From Desulfobulbaceae bacterium UBA5123 (GTDB lineage: Bacteria > Desulfobacterota > Desulfobulbia > Desulfobulbales > UBA5123), in assembly GCA_002415465.1 (NCBI GenBank), contig DHYT01000058.1, positions 1-10,523 on the forward strand: a stretch of DNA of 10,523 bases, written 5' to 3'. Below the pieces are notes generated by a model. It was given only the letters and a program-made list of their open reading frames with translations, was not told the DNA's origin and did no database searches. This document shows positions 6,709 through 10,523 of the stretch, piece by piece (position 1 is the first letter of the stretch; each line of letters starts with the position of its first letter). Both the position numbers and the translations under genes were made by a program.

Positions 6709-7617
6709 ATGGTAAAAAAGGTACTGGTTGTCGATAACAACAAGGTCTTCCTGCGGATGTTGAGCGGGTTTCTGGAAGGCAAGGGGTATGAGGTGAAAAC
6801 CGCCGAGGACGGGCTGGCTGCGCTTGCCGAGCTTGAGACCTTTGTCCCGGAGGTGATCTTTATCGATCTGGTGATGCCGTTGATCGACGGGGAGCGGTTG
6901 TGCCGGATCATCCGTAAGATGCCGGCCTTTGATACGGTGGTGCTGGTGATCGTTTCCGCTGTCGCCGCCGAAACCAGAATCGATTTTTCCTCGTTCGGGG
7001 CCGATGCTTGTGTCGCCAAGGGTCCGTTCAAGGGGATGCAGGCGCATCTCAACACGATTCTCGATCATGTTGATGCCGAAACCACCAGCCGGTTGCAGAA
7101 GACCATCTACGGCGTCAACGAGGTTCATGAGCGTCAGGTCACCAGGGAGTTGATCGCGGTGCGCCGACATTTCGAGATCACCGTCGACAGCCTGGCGGAC
7201 GGTTTCCTTGAGTTGACGCCCGGCGGCTCCATTGTATATGCCAACCGGGCCGCCGCCATGTTGTTGGGGGGGCGTGAGGAGCAGTTGTTGGCGACCGCCT
7301 TGAGCGAACATTTCCCTGTCGCCTGCCGGCAGGCCCTGGTTGCGCGGATTGCCGGGCTCGGGGCGACGCCGGTGGGGTTGGGCGGCGAGGAGCCGTTGCA
7401 GGTCAACGGCAGGCAGTTGCTGTTGAAGTTTGTTTCCTTTGAGGACGACGGGCACCGGGCGGTGCTGGTGTTGCTGTACGATGTCACCGAACGGAAGCGG
7501 GCCGAGAAGGAATGGCAGCAGCGGCTTGCGGCCTTGGAGGAACTGGTGGCGCAGAAGGATGTCGCGCTTGAAAAGGCGTTGACTGAGATCGAAGCGCTGC
7601 GCGGCCGTCGCGGATAG
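6709..7617 (+). CDS. REC-PAS response regulator, paralog without the Cys-rich tail
   Basis: The 302-residue protein matches the preceding regulator residue for residue without gaps from the N-terminus to about residue 270: REC (about 3-120), linker, PAS (about 155-262) and coiled coil (about 263-298). It shares the phosphoacceptor Asp53 in IDLVMPLIDGERLC, Ser83, Lys104 in AKGPF and the unusual D9-N10 pocket. It stops at LRGRRG, just where the paralog enters LLPICASC, so it has no CxxC domain. Its output must come from REC, PAS or coiled-coil contacts, perhaps heterodimers with the first regulator. GGAGAG (6692-6697) lies 11 bases before the ATG, and GGAG also abuts the start codon. A strong terminator follows. 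A recent tandem duplication followed by loss (or gain) of the tail is the simplest history. Confidence 0.91.
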   Translation: MVKKVLVVDNNKVFLRMLSGFLEGKGYEVKTAEDGLAALAELETFVPEVIFIDLVMPLIDGERLCRIIRKMPAFDTVVLVIVSAVAAETRIDFSSFGADACVAKGPFKGMQAHLNTILDHVDAETTSRLQKTIYGVNEVHERQVTRELIAVRRHFEITVDSLADGFLELTPGGSIVYANRAAAMLLGGREEQLLATALSEHFPVACRQALVARIAGLGATPVGLGGEEPLQVNGRQLLLKFVSFEDDGHRAVLVLLYDVTERKRAEKEWQQRLAALEELVAQKDVALEKALTEIEALRGRRG

Positions 7618-7641
7618 TTGCCGGGGCCGGTCTCTGTTGCA

Positions 7642-7696
7642 GGACCAATAAAAAAGCTCGCATGGCTTTATGCCATGCGAGCTTTTTTATTGGTTC
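7642..7696. terminator. Bidirectional intrinsic terminator between convergent genes
   Basis: A perfect 22-bp stem (arms 7645-7666 and 7672-7693) closes a 5-base loop, TTTAT. It extends to 25 bp with one G-T pair. The upper stem is GC-rich (GCTCGCATGGC), and the base carries a run of six A on the left and six T on the right, so a T-tract follows the GC stem in both directions. It sits 24 bases after the second REC-PAS stop and 43 bases after the TPR gene stop on the other strand, so it should end both transcripts. Confidence 0.95.
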
Positions 7697-7739
7697 CCAG
7701 GGCTGCGGTTGCGGGGAGGCGAGCGCGGTGGCCGGCTGT

Positions 7740-8363
7740 CTATTTTTTTGCCTTTTTTTCGGCGTCGGCGATCAGCTCGGCAAGCGGCTGACCGTTGGGG
7801 GCGATGGTGTTGGGGTTGATGGCCAGCAGTTCCTTCCAGGCTGCCGCGGCGTTTGCCGGATCGTTGAGGTCAAAGAGGTAGACGACCCCCCGGTTGAAGC
7901 GGCTCTGCTCGTGGCTGGGGTTGAGTTCGCGCGCCTTGTCGAAGGCGTTGATCGCCTCCGTGAACTGTTTGTTGCGGCGGTACATGACCCCCAGGTCGGT
8001 CCAGACATCGGCGACGCCGGGATCGAGTTCCAGGGCCTGTTTGTAAGCGGCGATCGCCTTGGCGGGCTGGTCGGTGTCAAAGTACTTGTGACCCAACTGG
8101 GTCCAGGCCATGACGTTGTCCTTGTTGACCGCCACTTCCCGCTCCAGGGCGAGGATGGCGGCGCTGGTCTGGGCGTCGAGGCCGCCGGCCGGAGCCTGGG
8201 CCATGGGCGAAGCGGTGTTTGCCGGTTGGGCGGGAACGGCCGGGCCCGTCTTGTAGACGGAAAAAACGATGCCGCTTAGGAAGCCGATCACAAAGGTCGT
8301 GAAGGCGATAATAAGCATGGTTTCTTTCTTGACGGTGCCGGTCGGCGGTTCGGGTGCGGTCAT
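7740..8363 (-). CDS. Membrane-anchored TPR protein
   Basis: The 207-residue protein has a short cytoplasmic N-terminus (MTAPEPPTGTVKKE), one transmembrane helix (about 15-37), a Pro/Ala-rich linker (about 40-64) and three consecutive TPR units at about 84-117, 118-151 and 152-185, each ending in a LDP/LNP/INP-type motif. From the charges around the helix, the TPR domain is probably periplasmic. TPRs bind partner proteins or peptides, and similar N-anchored TPR proteins occur among cytochrome c assembly and envelope factors, but no specific role can be assigned. The start is well supported by GGAGGG six bases before the ATG. The gene lies 55 bases downstream of the glutamate synthase fusion on the same strand and is probably co-transcribed. 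The GC hairpin between them (8393-8412) lacks a T-tract. Confidence 0.88.
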   Translation of the reverse strand: MTAPEPPTGTVKKETMLIIAFTTFVIGFLSGIVFSVYKTGPAVPAQPANTASPMAQAPAGGLDAQTSAAILALEREVAVNKDNVMAWTQLGHKYFDTDQPAKAIAAYKQALELDPGVADVWTDLGVMYRRNKQFTEAINAFDKARELNPSHEQSRFNRGVVYLFDLNDPANAAAAWKELLAINPNTIAPNGQPLAELIADAEKKAKK

Positions 8364-8418
8364 GGATCCCTCCAGGTCAAATATACGGTTATGGCCGGGG
8401 TTTTTACCGGCCGTGTCG

Positions 8419-10380
8419 TCAGGCGTTGTCGCGCATCTCCCAGACCCCGCAGGGGCAGATGCCGGCGCAGAAGCCGCAGCCGATGCATTTCCGTTCGTCG
8501 GCCAGATACTCGAACTCGCCGTTGGCGGTGGCGCGGCGGGAGATGGCCTGGTGATAGCAGGCCGATTCGCAGAGGTGGCAGTCGCGGCATGTCCCGCAGG
8601 AGACGCAGCGCTGCGCCTCGCCGGCGAGGGAATCAGGGGTCTGGCCCGCCTCGAAGTAGACGAGATTCAGCTGCGCGTAGGCGATGGCCTCGCGTTTCTC
8701 CGGCTTGTATTCATGGCCCATCATCAGGCTGCTCAAGGCGTCGGCGCCCTTGCGACCGCTGCCGACGGCGTGGGTGGCGAGGCCCCTGCCGACCACGTCG
8801 CCCACCGCGAAAACCTTCAGTTCGTCGGTTTGTCCCAGGCCGTTGACCTTGATCTTGCCGCCGGCGTGGTTGATGCCGGCGGTAAGGAAGGCAAGCCCGC
8901 CGCCCTCTTTGTCCTGCGCGCCGCAGGCGATGATCACCCCGTCGTGTTCCTTGCAGAGCGCCGCGAGCAGCTCGCGGTCCACGGCGACCCCGGTTTTGCA
9001 GGCGAGCAAGCCGGTGATGCGCTTGAGATCACGATCGAGGATGGCCCGGTCGAGTTTGCCGCCGGCCACGGCATCGAGCAGGCGTCCGCCCAGTTGCTCC
9101 TTGGCCTCGTAGAGGGTGACCGCGTGTCCCAGCAGGGTCAGTTGCCAGGCGGCGGCAAGCCCGGCCGGGCCGCCGCCGATCACCGCCACGGTGCGGCCGG
9201 TGGCGTGGCAGGGCTCGGGGGGGGCGACCTCGCCGCTCAGCTTGCCGAGTTTCTTGATGTCCAGCGGCCTGTCGAGCAGTTTGCGGGAACACGCCTTCAT
9301 GCACAGGTTCGGGCAGAGTTCGCCGCAGATCGACGCGGGCAGCGGGCTGTATTCCAGGACCAGCCGCAAGGCCTCGGCTTCCTTGCCGTCACGCAGGAGC
9401 TGATAGCGCTTGTGGGAAGGGATGCCGGACGGGCAGGCGGCCACGCAGGGGGCGAGTTTCTCCTCGTTCAGCCAGACCGGTTTCTGCAATCGGTTCTCGC
9501 CGGTGGCGACATAGGGGGTGAGGGTGAAGGTTTCCTCGACCATGTCGGCGAAGATGCCGCCCTTGCCCACTTCCTTTTCCCAGAACTTGCGGCGGAACTC
9601 CTTGGTCGACATCCGCTTGGCGGTCCGCGCCTTTTTCTCGGCCGGGGTGTAGGCGACCAGTTTCCGCCAGTCGTCCCTGGCCTTGGTCAATTCGGTCAGG
9701 TGGTCGGCGCGCTTGATGGCGGCGAGATACGGCTTGATGTTGGCGGTGAGCCATTGCCAGTCCTGCTCGGTGAGATCGAGGAGCTGGACGTCCTTGTCGC
9801 TGTAGCCCTTGATCGGGCCACGGAAATAGATGGTGCCGCCCACCATGCCGACGCAGGGCCGGTAGCCCAGGATGTTGTCGGGATGGCGCGGGTTGACCCC
9901 GCAGACCACGGCGATGCCGCCGGCCTTGAATTCGGCGAACGAGTCGCCGACGTCGCGGAAATACCAGGATTGCAGGGGCTCGAAACGGGGGTTCTGCTTG
10001 GTCATGGTGTCGCAGCGGGCGCCGCCGCCGCCCTGGACATAGAGGATGCCCTGGGCCCCTGCGTTGTGGGCGCCGTTGGTGACGTCGCCCAGCACGGTGA
10101 TGGTGGCCCCGCAGTTGAGCCAGCCCACGTCGTCGGAGGCGCCGCCATCGGCGATGATCTCGGTGCCGGGCATGCCCATGGCGCCCAGCCGCTGGCCGAT
10201 GGGGCCGCTGGCGGTTATCCTCACCGGCCCGTACTTGGGCCAGATCCGGCCGCCGATGCCGTGCTGGCCGCGTGCCTCGACAACGAGGTCCTTGGCGCCG
10301 TCCTTGATGGCGTTCTGGATGGTTTCTTCAAGGATTCGCGAGGGAACCCGCTTGCCGTCGATATTGCCTTGTATTTTCAT
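8419..10380 (-). CDS. Glutamate synthase fusion: GXGXG domain, GltD-like flavoprotein, ferredoxin domain
   Basis: The 653-residue protein belongs to the split type of glutamate synthase, which makes glutamate from glutamine and 2-oxoglutarate. Residues 1 to about 200 form the GXGXG beta-helix of the GltB C-terminus (GQHGIGGRIW, GDVTNGAHNAGAQGILYVQGGGG). A helical linker leads to a GltD-like part: Cys-rich segment 312-364 (CVAACPSGIP, CGELCPNLCMKAC) and an FAD-binding fold starting VAVIGGGPAGLAAA (398-411) and closing with VFAVGDVVGRGLATHAVG (523-540). Two ferredoxin-like motifs end it: Cys598/601/604/608, preceded by Cys592/595, and Cys632/635/638/642. After VIIACGA (482-488) the sequence reaches the FAD C-terminal strand within about 35 residues, with no second Rossmann GxGxxG/A motif, so the NAD(P)H domain of GltD appears to be missing. 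An in-frame TGA just upstream fixes ATG 10380 as the first start. Its Shine-Dalgarno is weak. Confidence 0.9.
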   Translation of the reverse strand: MKIQGNIDGKRVPSRILEETIQNAIKDGAKDLVVEARGQHGIGGRIWPKYGPVRITASGPIGQRLGAMGMPGTEIIADGGASDDVGWLNCGATITVLGDVTNGAHNAGAQGILYVQGGGGARCDTMTKQNPRFEPLQSWYFRDVGDSFAEFKAGGIAVVCGVNPRHPDNILGYRPCVGMVGGTIYFRGPIKGYSDKDVQLLDLTEQDWQWLTANIKPYLAAIKRADHLTELTKARDDWRKLVAYTPAEKKARTAKRMSTKEFRRKFWEKEVGKGGIFADMVEETFTLTPYVATGENRLQKPVWLNEEKLAPCVAACPSGIPSHKRYQLLRDGKEAEALRLVLEYSPLPASICGELCPNLCMKACSRKLLDRPLDIKKLGKLSGEVAPPEPCHATGRTVAVIGGGPAGLAAAWQLTLLGHAVTLYEAKEQLGGRLLDAVAGGKLDRAILDRDLKRITGLLACKTGVAVDRELLAALCKEHDGVIIACGAQDKEGGGLAFLTAGINHAGGKIKVNGLGQTDELKVFAVGDVVGRGLATHAVGSGRKGADALSSLMMGHEYKPEKREAIAYAQLNLVYFEAGQTPDSLAGEAQRCVSCGTCRDCHLCESACYHQAISRRATANGEFEYLADERKCIGCGFCAGICPCGVWEMRDNA

Positions 10381-10411
10381 GTTTCAAACCAGGTCTTGAG
10401 CTATTGGCCGT

Positions 10412-10446
10412 CGGCTAACACTTGATAGCTGACGGATGATGGCTGA
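10412..10446. repeat. Degenerate 7-base tandem repeat in the intergenic gap
   Basis: Five consecutive heptamers on the plus strand fit a loose pattern ending in TGA or TAA. The clearest are TAGCTGA (10426-10432), CGGATGA (10433-10439) and TGGCTGA (10440-10446), and the first is CGGCTAA (10412-10418). Distant AGCTAT/ATAGCT arms within the gap could also pair. The array fills half of the 70-base space between the two minus-strand genes. Confidence 0.4.
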
Positions 10447-10450
10447 AAAA

Positions 10451-10523
10451 TTAACACACATAACTGATCTTGAGCCGGTCGGCGATGGCCTGGTCGGAAA
10501 CGGCCAGGGCGTCGGACATGCCG
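10451..10523 (-). CDS. C-terminal end of the upstream gene, probably another glutamate synthase subunit
   Basis: Only the last 23 codons are in the window, ending with TAA at 10451-10453. They translate to a C-terminus reading GMSDALAVSDQAIADRLKIS, then YVC. The reading frame is open to the edge and has natural composition. The gene lies 70 bases upstream of the GXGXG/GltD fusion on the same strand. In split glutamate synthases this position is usually taken by the FMN-binding synthase or the glutaminase subunit, so that identity is inferred from context and not from the fragment itself. Confidence 0.6.
   Translation of the reverse strand, partial: GMSDALAVSDQAIADRLKISYVC

Noticed and set aside
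7662..8279. Plus-strand open frame of 205 codons opposite the TPR gene
   Set aside because: It starts inside the terminator hairpin and is antisense to three clear TPR repeats with a strong ribosome-binding site.
8393..8412. Terminator between the glutamate synthase fusion and the TPR gene
   Set aside because: The GGCCGG/CCGGCC hairpin is followed by no T-tract on the minus strand, and the genes are only 55 bases apart, so read-through is more likely.
8269..10425. Very long plus-strand open frame (718 codons) opposite the glutamate synthase fusion
   Set aside because: It is antisense to a clearly conserved multidomain enzyme, and its translation is Gly/Ala/Val/Asp-rich without domains. High GC content with biased codons leaves the complementary frame open.

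Overview
The window looks like a GC-rich chromosomal segment of a Desulfobacterota-type (former Deltaproteobacteria) bacterium. Three features point that way. One is the split, ferredoxin-bearing glutamate synthase architecture. The second is a response regulator with the double-CxxC tail that I recall as common in Desulfobulbales, Desulfuromonadales and Geobacter-like genomes. The third is a P-II gene behind a textbook sigma-54 promoter. The placement rests on remembered family features, not on a search. I see no rRNA, tRNA, CRISPR array, insertion sequence or prophage.

Layout, left to right. (1) Minus strand, 1-265: 5' part of a P-II nitrogen regulator gene (glnB/glnK type), cut by the window edge, with a sigma-54 promoter at 333-348. 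(2) 266-705: 440 bases of mostly non-coding DNA, followed on the plus strand by a possible 55-residue membrane peptide (706-873), an unrecognised 110-residue acidic protein with a Cys cluster (1067-1399) and a membrane-anchored NERD-domain protein (1503-2405). (3) Minus strand, 2426-3886: a 486-residue mostly helical protein that I do not recognise, convergent with the NERD gene. (4) Plus strand, 4141-5127: a tRNA-dihydrouridine synthase. (5) Plus strand, 5352-6440 and 6709-7617: tandem paralogous REC-PAS response regulators, each with its own candidate promoter. The first is preceded by a 224-base interval rich in palindromes and hairpins. (6) 7642-7696: a near-perfect bidirectional terminator between convergent genes. 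(7) Minus strand, 7740-10523: a membrane-anchored TPR protein, a GXGXG/GltD-like/ferredoxin fusion of glutamate synthase, and the last codons of the preceding gene.

How the genes fit together. The two edges concern nitrogen assimilation: P-II under sigma-54 control on the left, glutamate synthase on the right. The two REC-PAS proteins have no DNA-binding, kinase or cyclase output, so they probably act through protein contacts or the Cys-rich tail. The small Cys protein, the NERD protein and the 486-residue protein are the least understood part, and nothing in the sequence proves that they form one system.

The best leads are: a glutamate synthase subunit that appears to lack the NAD(P)H-binding domain of GltD; a NERD domain whose expected E-x-K motif reads A-T-E; paralogous regulators that share an almost unchanged 63-base block inside otherwise diverged DNA; and the structured region between dus and the first regulator. 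I did not find a convincing new multi-gene system.
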